Source: Kiritimatiellia bacterium
Lineage (GTDB): Bacteria; Verrucomicrobiota; Kiritimatiellia; RFP12; UBA1067
DNA length: 10,302 nucleotides
Reading direction: 5' to 3'
Assembly: GCA_017629455.1 (NCBI GenBank)
Contig: JAGBXE010000119.1
Span: 1-10,302 of the forward strand
Positions 1 to 6,360 of this stretch are shown in pieces; position 1 is the stretch's first letter; every line of letters starts with the position of its first letter. Made by a program: the position numbers and the translations under genes. The notes beneath the pieces are model-generated. The model had not been told where the DNA came from and made no database searches. It saw only the letters and a program-made list of their open reading frames with translations.

Positions 1-2609
1 CCAACTACAAGAAGTCTTTTAGCCGCTCTCTCGCGCGCTTCATAACTTCCGCCGAACGAGACTGTGCAGCCGCCTTCTGCAGCAATCGGCGAAAGGCGCT
101 CTCGGAGCTTCTCTACGAATGAGCCGACATCAACTCCAGGAGCGGGGTTACATGATATAAGCGCTTTACGCCTTCCGCCCTCGCGCAGCATTAGGTTAGG
201 CGCTTCTTCCGGAACAATCGTAGCGACATCGCATAATTTAACACGCTTACCAGAGCGCCCTGAAAGAATAAGCGAACTTACAGAATTTGCATCGAATGTG
301 TTTTCATCGCCCGCAAGCCTCACCGTAAGCGAGCGGCGCCTTATGCCATTTCTTATTTCGCCCACCTCAACTCCGTTAAACGCGGCAGATACTTGCTCTC
401 CCGCTTCGCGCGGAGTTATGCCAGCTTCAGCAAGCGCGGCAAAATCGTAATCGATCCTGAGCGTGCGCACTGTTATTTCGCGGTTGGCTCTAAGGTCGGC
501 GACTTCAGGCATCTGCTCAAGTTCTTTCTTCATGAGCGCGGCTCTTTCGCGCAGAACATCGGGATTCTCCCCAAAAATATTGACCGCCAGTTCCGCTTCC
601 GTTCCAGAAAGAACTGCGCTTATACGGTGGGCTATAGGATAGCCTACAAATAGTGAAGCGCCGGGAATATCGCCTAGCCTTTCACGAATCTCATTGCGCA
701 CGGCATCGCTGTCACCGCTTGCATCGACGCGCACGACAAATTCAGAGCTTGAAACAGGTTCGGCATGCTGGTCGCGCTCGGCGCGCCCGGTGCGGCGCGT
801 CACGGCAAAAACGCCGGGAATCGACTTTAGCGCAGGAACACAAGCTTCGCATATGCGCTCTGTCTCTGCGAGCGACGCTCCTGGTGGGAGCGAAAGCATA
901 ACGTTAAAGGAATCCTCCCTAAACGGTGGAAGAAAACTTGAGCCAAAGCCCATTGCCACTTTAACTGCCAAAATAACGCCCACGACGGCGACAAAGAGAA
1001 CTGTCTTTGGGAATCGCAATGCGAATGAAAGAAACGGCGCGTAAACTGCTCGCATGACGCGAATGCCAAGTGAAACTCCGCCGTTCGCTTTCCGGCTTTT
1101 GCCTACTCTACCTAGGCGCAGCAATTTTGAGAGCGCCGGCACCATAACCCACGACGCGACCAACGACATTGCGAAAATGCAAATGTATGAAAGCGCGAGA
1201 GGACGGAAAAAGCGCCCTTCCAAGCCCGATAGCATCAAAAGCGGAATAAAAACTAAAATGACAATAAACGTCGAGAAAAGAACGCCGGGTGCAACTGACC
1301 TAGCAGCCTTAACTATTACTTCCGCCTCCGGGCGCCTGGATCCAACATCCAGCAATGCATTCTCGCCAAGTTTCCGGCGAATTACCTCCGTAAAAATAAT
1401 TGCCGCATCGACTATATCGCCAGCAGCTACCGCAAAACCGCCAAGCGTCATGACATTGACTCCAAGCCCAAACATCGGAAAGACGGCAATGCCAAGTAAT
1501 ACCGATATGGGCATAGTCACCAAAACGATAACGAGAGTGCGCAACTCAAGGAGCGTAAGAAGCAATACGGCAATTACAACTAAGACGGCATCACGAACCA
1601 CCTTGCCTCCACCCGAAATAGACGAGGCAATAAAATCCGCCTGCTTATAAGCTTGGCTATGAACTTCAATGCCGCTTGATTTAACTGACGCGGCAAATTG
1701 AGCTAAGGTTTTTTCTAACGCGGCGGTAAGTTCGATCGTGTTGCCGCCGGGCGCTTTTTGAACCGATAAAACTACCGCCTCGCGCCCATTGAAAGAGGCG
1801 CTTCCTCGGCGCGGCATACCTGCGAGTGAAACTTCCGCAACATCCCCCAAGCGTAAACTTCCGCCGCCCTCACGCGGGATGGGGGTAGACCTTATCGCTT
1901 CAAGCGTGTCGGCACGCGCAATTTGCCTTAGCGGAACTTCATCACCAGAAACGTTGGCCAAATAACCGCCGCTTAAAAACGTACGCGAAGAGCGCGCTGC
2001 TTCGATAATGTCGAAGAGCGAAAGCCCAAACTGTGCAGCGCTTACGGGGTCGACTGCAACTCTAAACTCTGGTAAGCGCGCTCCCATGACAGCAACTTCG
2101 CCTATTCCAGGTACTGCCATAAGACGCGTTCTTAAATCGTATTCGGCCATCTCCCTTACCTCAAGATCGGAAGTTCTGCCGTCTGACGTAAGCGCGACAA
2201 GCATTATTTCGCCAGTAACGGAAACGACCGGCGCGATTTCAGCGTGCGCTTCTTCAGGAAGAATATCTTTTACGCGCGAGAGGCGGTCGAATACATCGAA
2301 CCTCGCGCGCGAGACATCGACATCCCATTCAAAGTCAACCCACACGAATGAAAGCCCACCGCTAGAACTTGAGCGAATTTGAGTAGCGCCAGGAATGCCG
2401 TTCATTACTGATTCAATCGGAATCGTTACGAGCTGCTCGACTTCCTCCGCGCTAAGGCCGCCCGCTTCCGTCATAATCGTAACGCGCGGCACCGATACAT
2501 CGGGAAATACATCGACAGCAAGCGAACGCCAGGAATTATAACCTACTGCCGCGGCAATAAGAATTGCCGCAATAAAGGTCTTCGGATTTCTCGTTATAAA
2601 TGCAAACAT
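1..2609 (-). CDS. RND efflux permease, CusA/CzcA-like, 3' end beyond window
   Basis: Inner-membrane pump subunit of a tripartite proton-driven efflux system. The frame is open without interruption from ATG at 2609 to the left edge: 869 codons, against roughly 1030-1050 residues usual for the family, so the last part is missing. Seen: a first membrane segment (residues about 9-28) followed by DVFPDVSVPRV, as in RND pumps; a periplasmic porter region; membrane segments from about 339; a TM4 relay motif GDIVDAAIIFTE (397-408); another segment near 535-553; then the second porter region. D401 and E408 match the CzcA relay residues D408 and E415; the D402 position is Ala395, and an extra acid, D398, lies nearby. 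Of the CusA methionine triad, only the first position seems kept (M571). C587 and C590 form a CxxC in the second porter region. In-frame TAG lies 11 codons upstream, so this is the only ATG start; its ribosome site is weak. The Cys-rich gene precedes it. Substrate unknown; a heavy metal is the family-based guess. Confidence 0.93.
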   Translation of the reverse strand, partial: MFAFITRNPKTFIAAILIAAAVGYNSWRSLAVDVFPDVSVPRVTIMTEAGGLSAEEVEQLVTIPIESVMNGIPGATQIRSSSSGGLSFVWVDFEWDVDVSRARFDVFDRLSRVKDILPEEAHAEIAPVVSVTGEIMLVALTSDGRTSDLEVREMAEYDLRTRLMAVPGIGEVAVMGARLPEFRVAVDPVSAAQFGLSLFDIIEAARSSRTFLSGGYLANVSGDEVPLRQIARADTLEAIRSTPIPREGGGSLRLGDVAEVSLAGMPRRGSASFNGREAVVLSVQKAPGGNTIELTAALEKTLAQFAASVKSSGIEVHSQAYKQADFIASSISGGGKVVRDAVLVVIAVLLLTLLELRTLVIVLVTMPISVLLGIAVFPMFGLGVNVMTLGGFAVAAGDIVDAAIIFTEVIRRKLGENALLDVGSRRPEAEVIVKAARSVAPGVLFSTFIVILVFIPLLMLSGLEGRFFRPLALSYICIFAMSLVASWVMVPALSKLLRLGRVGKSRKANGGVSLGIRVMRAVYAPFLSFALRFPKTVLFVAVVGVILAVKVAMGFGSSFLPPFREDSFNVMLSLPPGASLAETERICEACVPALKSIPGVFAVTRRTGRAERDQHAEPVSSSEFVVRVDASGDSDAVRNEIRERLGDIPGASLFVGYPIAHRISAVLSGTEAELAVNIFGENPDVLRERAALMKKELEQMPEVADLRANREITVRTLRIDYDFAALAEAGITPREAGEQVSAAFNGVEVGEIRNGIRRRSLTVRLAGDENTFDANSVSSLILSGRSGKRVKLCDVATIVPEEAPNLMLREGGRRKALISCNPAPGVDVGSFVEKLRERLSPIAAEGGCTVSFGGSYEARERAAKRLLVV

Positions 2610-2674
2610 AAAATATATCCCAATTCTTCTTGTGAATACCTAATACTGGCATCACTTCCATACAAGCTTTCAAG

Positions 2675-2693
2675 AATCGGCCAAATGCCGATT
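2675..2693. repeat. Perfect 7-bp inverted repeat between Cys-rich gene and RND pump
   Basis: AATCGGC, a 5-base spacer, then GCCGATT form a perfect palindrome in the 119-base gap upstream of the pump. In the transcribed (minus) direction a run of six T lies before the hairpin rather than after it, so it does not fit an intrinsic terminator. It could be a regulator-binding site, an mRNA hairpin that sets the relative levels of the two proteins, or chance. The rest of the gap shows no clear promoter. Confidence 0.4.
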
Positions 2694-2728
2694 TAAAAAA
2701 GACTACACGCTGATGCTGCAAATCAGAA

Positions 2729-3112
2729 TCAGGAACGTGGATAAAGACGCGTAGAACTTGAAATATATGTGCCTCGTAAATCGGGAGGCTTATTTGCTGA
2801 AGGCAAAAGAGAATCTAAAATAAATCGATGCGAAAGCTGAACATCAAAAGAAGAAACAAAACTTTCGGCTGCAACAACTGGCACAGAAACGCTAGTTTGC
2901 GTAGGCGAAGGCGTTTCTAACTCAATTACAATATGATTGCAATCATGGTCCGTTTCGGGAGCACACTCGTGGCAATGCTCGCCGCAGTCATCGGGGTCAT
3001 CATCGCACAGACATAGCTGCAATGGTTTATTAACGCACAAGGCAAGCGCAAACGTTGCAACCATTGAGGCTGCTACGATAGAAACTTTGCGCATTGCCTT
3101 TAAAAAACTCAT
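2729..3112 (-). CDS. Small exported Cys/His-rich protein, possible periplasmic metal binder
   Basis: I do not recognise a named family. The 127-residue protein starts with a basic stretch (K5, R8, K9) and a hydrophobic core (about 10-26), a plausible signal peptide or membrane anchor. The lipobox-like LALC26 is imperfect, so lipidation is doubtful. Residues 34-60 hold six cysteines (34, 36, 43, 47, 50, 58), four histidines (46, 48, 56, 60) and many acids, including CLCDDD, CGEHCHEC and DHDCNH: a likely metal- or redox-active cluster. The C-terminal half is Ser/Pro/Val-rich and ends in PPDLRGTYISSSTRLYPRS. It lies 54 bases after the DUF4838 gene and 119 bases before the RND pump. The context suggests a periplasmic metal chaperone, buffer or sensor for the pump; this is inference. 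In-frame TGA lies upstream without another start; Met7, preceded by AAAGG, is an alternative start and also keeps the signal sequence. Confidence 0.75.
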   Translation of the reverse strand: MSFLKAMRKVSIVAASMVATFALALCVNKPLQLCLCDDDPDDCGEHCHECAPETDHDCNHIVIELETPSPTQTSVSVPVVAAESFVSSFDVQLSHRFILDSLLPSANKPPDLRGTYISSSTRLYPRS

Positions 3113-3122
3113 ATCGGCGGGA

Positions 3123-3152
3123 AGTCTACCAAAAGAATCATCTTTCCGTCAA
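3123..3152 (-). promoter_or_regulatory. Possible sigma-70-like promoter for Cys-rich/RND pair
   Basis: In the gap after the DUF4838 gene, TTGACG (3152-3147, five of six matches to the -35 consensus) is followed after 18 bases by TAGACT (3128-3123, four of six matches to the -10 consensus). Transcription would then begin within a few bases of the first ATG of the Cys-rich gene, implying a leaderless message or use of Met7 as the start. Short promoter matches arise easily by chance, so this is tentative. Confidence 0.25.
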
Positions 3153-3166
3153 CCAAGCGGCATTCA

Positions 3167-5473
3167 TCATTCTATGGCGACATTAAGCTCGCCCCATGAC
3201 ACAGGAGTATGCGGAATGCCGCCCTGCCATGAGAAAAGTTTCGACTCGCCTTGTGCGCCGCCTTCAATAACCGTTATCATCGGCATAAATTTTATGCGCG
3301 GATCGACATGTGGTCCAAAGCCAAGCGCATCGAAAGGTATTCTGACAGATGCCTTCCAGCCCTTCTCGCCTTTTTTAATCTTAAGATCCCACTGGCAATC
3401 CCACGAAGCATCTAAAACATTCGCCTCATAGCGATTGCCGTCGCAATCGAAAGCGAACTGGTAATAGCCTTTCTCTTTCGATGAAAACGACAACTCGATC
3501 TTGTCGCCGCGCGGGAAGCGCCCCTTGCCGCTAGCGGTTAGCGCGATAGGCGCATTTTCCATCTTAACGTCGAAGCCAATGCGGAATGCGCGGCCATCGG
3601 AATAAATTCTTGCAGACGTTCCAGAGCGATCGAAACTCTTTTTCGAGCGCAGCGATTTAAAAGCAGGCATCTCTGCTGCCTTCGCCCAAAGACCGCTGCT
3701 GAAATCAAAACCCGGATCACCTTCCTGCAAGCGAGGAACATTAAATTCGCCGGTAATGTAATTGGGAGATTCGCGAATCCAATCGCCCAGAATGCGGCGC
3801 ATATTCTTAATCCATTCGCGGCGTTCAGGCGAATCGGCCTTACTTAAAGCTGCATCAAGATGTGCAACGCATTTTTTGGCAATTCCCTTTTTCACAATAT
3901 AGTGCGCCGCGCTCCTAAAAGGATTGTCACAGAAGCTAGCAGCCATTTTATCGGAATACCACGACTCATTAAGAAGCCTATAAAACTCTGCTACATCAGA
4001 AGCTGCCGGCCCAAATGTTAAGCGCAGATATTTATCTCGAAGAGCGGCAGGATCAAGCGACGGATCCCAAAAGAGTTTACCTATCGTCCACGCTTCCATG
4101 CCAACCATATCCCAGAATTCTCTAAACGGGCGATTAAGGCCATAATTTGAATTGTTGACATTACCATCCCACCTGCCTGCCAAGTCAGAGTAGACTTCTC
4201 TTATTCCGCGATCGCGGCAGTACCTAAGGTCTTTAACTGCACCATCGGCAATCGGCCGCGGATAATAGATGCACCCACAGAAATAATATTCCCGCAGATA
4301 AATATTCTGGGTATTTTCTAACCATCCATCAAGACGCGCTTTCCAGTTGGCGTTGTCTTTACTTTCAACAATGCCGTAACGCATATTTCGCGGATAAGGG
4401 CAAAACTTAAGAATGACATTCGGCTCAACTTTAACCTTTGGCGGAATAGCTAGATGCATGTAGGCAAACTGCATTATCTCCGTGCCGGGGCGAACCCTTT
4501 CAACGTGCTTTGCCACTTCGTTAAAAAAGATGAAAAAGCGCGTAGAGCGAAATGCAGGATCATTCTTGTCAACGACAGTACCGTCTTTCAGTGTTATCGG
4601 CGAAAGACAATTTTTGCACTGGCACGTAAGGCCCTGATCCATCATGTTTATCGAAATTACGCGCACAGTATCGGGAAGGCCGCGTATCTTTTCTTCAACG
4701 CTTTTAGAAAATGCGCGCACAAAATCCGGATTCGTCTCACAAAAGTTAGAATGAGGCCCTTCCCAGCGTTTACCGTCAATCAGCATCCAATATTCAGGAT
4801 GGTCTTTAAAGAACTCTTCACGCGGAAACCAGCGCGATTCCATATCGTGCCCCGAGCCGTACATGTCGCGGAACGCACGATACATTCCATAACGCTCTGC
4901 TAGCTCAAGGTCCTTCTCCGACATTCTTGCCATATTGATCATCGACGAATCACCGTTGCGAACGCGCCACAGCCACACATTCTTATCTCCCGTCTCGCCG
5001 CCTAGAAGGCGCAATCTGAAAGCCGGCACATCGCGGTAGTTGCAATCGGCCGCGGCAATGTCGGAACTGCTTGCTCCTTCATACATAGAAACCCCATCTT
5101 TCGGACGCGGCCATATGATTTCAAAATTGCGCTCAAGCCAACGGTGCACGCCGTTAACATGCCCCTTAGGGTTTGCCGCTACAAAACAAATCTCGCCATT
5201 TAATTTTCTTACTGCATATCCGTCGGTATCTTTTAGCGCTTTTAAATCTGCCGCGAACAATTTAGCTTCATCTGATTCAGGGAGAACCATTTTGAAGTTG
5301 GGCATGCTACTAACTTTTTCTCCCGCCTTAATCATCATCTTTGCAAGATGGTTTGTAAGGTCTTCATGCGCCCACTTACTTGCAACAGGTAATGCCGAAG
5401 CTGTCGCCTCGAGTAGCGATACTGCTACTGCGCTCAACGCTATGCGGAAAATCCAATTGTCTCTTCTTCCCAT
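3167..5473 (-). CDS. Secreted DUF4838 protein with C-terminal CBM9-like domain
   Basis: A 768-residue exported protein, probably glycan-active. Seen: signal peptide MGRRDNWIFRIALSAVAVSL with cleavage likely after ATASA; an N-terminal part ending in GVHRWLERNFEIIWPRP (about 108-124), resembling the N-terminal domain found before alpha-glucuronidase and DUF4838 domains; then the DUF4838 core with HPEYWMLIDGKR (225-236), CETNPDF (245-251), a conserved-looking Asp279 followed by CQCKNC (284-289), and KLFWDP...FGPAA (466-491). From about 590 to 768 comes a beta-rich domain of CBM9/DOMON type (GDKIELSFSS, YYQFAFDCDGNRYEA, WKASVRIPFDALGF). DUF4838 is related in fold to glycoside hydrolases but lacks a settled activity, so substrate and reaction stay open. 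ATG at 5473 is chosen over the in-frame TTG at 5479 because GGAGG lies 8 bases before the ATG and only 2 before the TTG. It is 31 bases downstream of the duplicated-domain gene, in an apparent operon. Confidence 0.9.
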   Translation of the reverse strand: MGRRDNWIFRIALSAVAVSLLEATASALPVASKWAHEDLTNHLAKMMIKAGEKVSSMPNFKMVLPESDEAKLFAADLKALKDTDGYAVRKLNGEICFVAANPKGHVNGVHRWLERNFEIIWPRPKDGVSMYEGASSSDIAAADCNYRDVPAFRLRLLGGETGDKNVWLWRVRNGDSSMINMARMSEKDLELAERYGMYRAFRDMYGSGHDMESRWFPREEFFKDHPEYWMLIDGKRWEGPHSNFCETNPDFVRAFSKSVEEKIRGLPDTVRVISINMMDQGLTCQCKNCLSPITLKDGTVVDKNDPAFRSTRFFIFFNEVAKHVERVRPGTEIMQFAYMHLAIPPKVKVEPNVILKFCPYPRNMRYGIVESKDNANWKARLDGWLENTQNIYLREYYFCGCIYYPRPIADGAVKDLRYCRDRGIREVYSDLAGRWDGNVNNSNYGLNRPFREFWDMVGMEAWTIGKLFWDPSLDPAALRDKYLRLTFGPAASDVAEFYRLLNESWYSDKMAASFCDNPFRSAAHYIVKKGIAKKCVAHLDAALSKADSPERREWIKNMRRILGDWIRESPNYITGEFNVPRLQEGDPGFDFSSGLWAKAAEMPAFKSLRSKKSFDRSGTSARIYSDGRAFRIGFDVKMENAPIALTASGKGRFPRGDKIELSFSSKEKGYYQFAFDCDGNRYEANVLDASWDCQWDLKIKKGEKGWKASVRIPFDALGFGPHVDPRIKFMPMITVIEGGAQGESKLFSWQGGIPHTPVSWGELNVAIE

Positions 5474-5481
5474 TTTCAAAA

Positions 5482-5486
5482 CCTCC
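5482..5486 (-). promoter_or_regulatory. Strong ribosome binding site for the DUF4838 gene
   Basis: A perfect GGAGG lies 8 bases before the ATG at 5473, inside the 31-base gap. It fixes the start at that ATG and excludes the TTG two codons upstream. It is the only strong Shine-Dalgarno sequence seen before any gene in the window, suggesting that this cistron is translated more strongly than its neighbours. Confidence 0.85.
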
Positions 5487-5504
5487 GCTTATCTGAAGAT
5501 TGAA

Positions 5505-6353
5505 TCATTCATCTGCCTGCAATTCTGTTGCCGAACATTCATAAATATTCCCGCCCGAGGCTACTAGCCTAGCCCACCGCGCCTTTTCAGGAACAGAGTA
5601 AATATATGAGGCTTCCCCTTCTTTGCCGGTTATGCGCACCTTTCGCGCAGCGCGGAACTTTGCAGCCTTCTTCTCGGAAGATGCCTCATGATACGCTTCA
5701 AAAAAATAAACCGATGCCGTAAAGTGCGCATTCTCAAGCGCGTAACGCGGCATTGAACCGCGCAGGAGAACTCTTATCCGCGATGATGGCTTTACGGCAA
5801 AAAGATCGGACGAAACGCGCCCTTCTTCAGCGAAGATGTACTTAACTCCATTTTTGTCGCGCTTAAATTGAGCTGGGCCTGCAAGCTGCCAGCCAGGCGT
5901 AAATTCATCATGAGCATCAAAGCACTCGTTAATATTGAGTACTCGCGCAGGCGCAACTTCGCGAAGCACAAGGCCGTCGATCTCCGCCCCGCTCGCAGTA
6001 AGAGCAAACCACGTTGCGTTTTCGGGTGTCCAAAACTTGATCGTAAAATCGCGCCAATCGCTATGGAAAAGAATCGTCGGCGAAGCTGCCATATTCGCAC
6101 GAGGAATAACCTTTCCATTAGCCACCTCACGGAAAGCCCAATTGAAACTAGCGAAAGGAATTTTCGTAGAATTGTAGTGGCTTACCAGCAGCCCGACAAG
6201 ATCGCTTAATTGAGGATACTTCTCAAGCGTCGGCCCCTTTACTACGCGAGCGCGGAAACTCGCTTCATAAAATGCCGATGCTCGCACCTCAATTGCCTGC
6301 GAGGTACAAGCGGCAAATGCCAAACATAGCGCTACCACCCACTGGACTGTCAT
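5505..6353 (-). CDS. Exported protein with two tandem CBM-like domains, function unknown
   Basis: No named family recognised. The 282-residue protein begins with a signal sequence (MTVQWVVALCLAFAACTSQA, then IEVRAS). FAAC could serve as a weak lipobox, or cleavage may follow SQA; I cannot decide. The mature part appears to be two copies of one beta-sandwich-like domain. PENATWFALTASG (110-122) matches PEKARWARLVASG (255-267) at 8 of 13 positions, and each copy opens with a strand of type FRARVVKG or IRVLLRGS. This arrangement, with a final strand ending in an acidic residue (LVLREV, SATEL), resembles CBM4/9-type carbohydrate-binding modules. A role in binding a glycan beside the DUF4838 protein is inference. 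It starts about 7 bases after the stop of the giant gene, so coupled translation is likely. An in-frame TTG at 6359 could extend it by two residues; neither start has a strong ribosome site. Confidence 0.8.
   Translation of the reverse strand: MTVQWVVALCLAFAACTSQAIEVRASAFYEASFRARVVKGPTLEKYPQLSDLVGLLVSHYNSTKIPFASFNWAFREVANGKVIPRANMAASPTILFHSDWRDFTIKFWTPENATWFALTASGAEIDGLVLREVAPARVLNINECFDAHDEFTPGWQLAGPAQFKRDKNGVKYIFAEEGRVSSDLFAVKPSSRIRVLLRGSMPRYALENAHFTASVYFFEAYHEASSEKKAAKFRAARKVRITGKEGEASYIYSVPEKARWARLVASGGNIYECSATELQADE
5520..6293 (-). repeat. Tandem duplicated beta-sandwich domain inside the 282-residue protein
   Basis: Copy 1 is about 5955-6293 and copy 2 about 5520-5813, separated by a linker. 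The clearest shared stretch is the P-E-x-A-x-W-x-x-L-x-A-S-G pattern, repeated 145 residues apart. The copies have diverged at protein level and no DNA-level repeat is apparent, which suggests an old duplication or two related modules. Confidence 0.6.
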
Positions 6354-6360
6354 CGGCAAA

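Noticed and set aside
1..2382. Several plus-strand open frames of 80-198 codons (for example 1054-1650 and 2008-2382)
   Set aside because: They lie antisense to the uninterrupted RND frame, which has clear family motifs. Their Ser/Thr/Arg-rich composition is what the reverse complement of GCG/CGC-rich coding gives.
1..2609. Frameshift in the RND gene
   Set aside because: An apparent one-base mismatch came from misplacing the start; with ATG at 2609 the frame reads through 869 codons without a stop.
2675..2700. Intrinsic terminator after the Cys-rich gene
   Set aside because: The T-run precedes the hairpin in the transcribed direction, and the stem is only 7 bp.
2536..2721. Minus-strand 61-codon frame across the gap and the RND start
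   Set aside because: It overlaps the RND start in another frame, lacks a recognisable motif and has no clear ribosome site. A real small peptide here cannot be fully excluded.
4454..4903. Plus-strand 149-codon frame
   Set aside because: It is fully antisense to the DUF4838 core, whose family motifs run through this region.
5474..5479. TTG start for the DUF4838 protein
   Set aside because: GGAGG is only 2 bases from it but 8 bases from the ATG at 5473.
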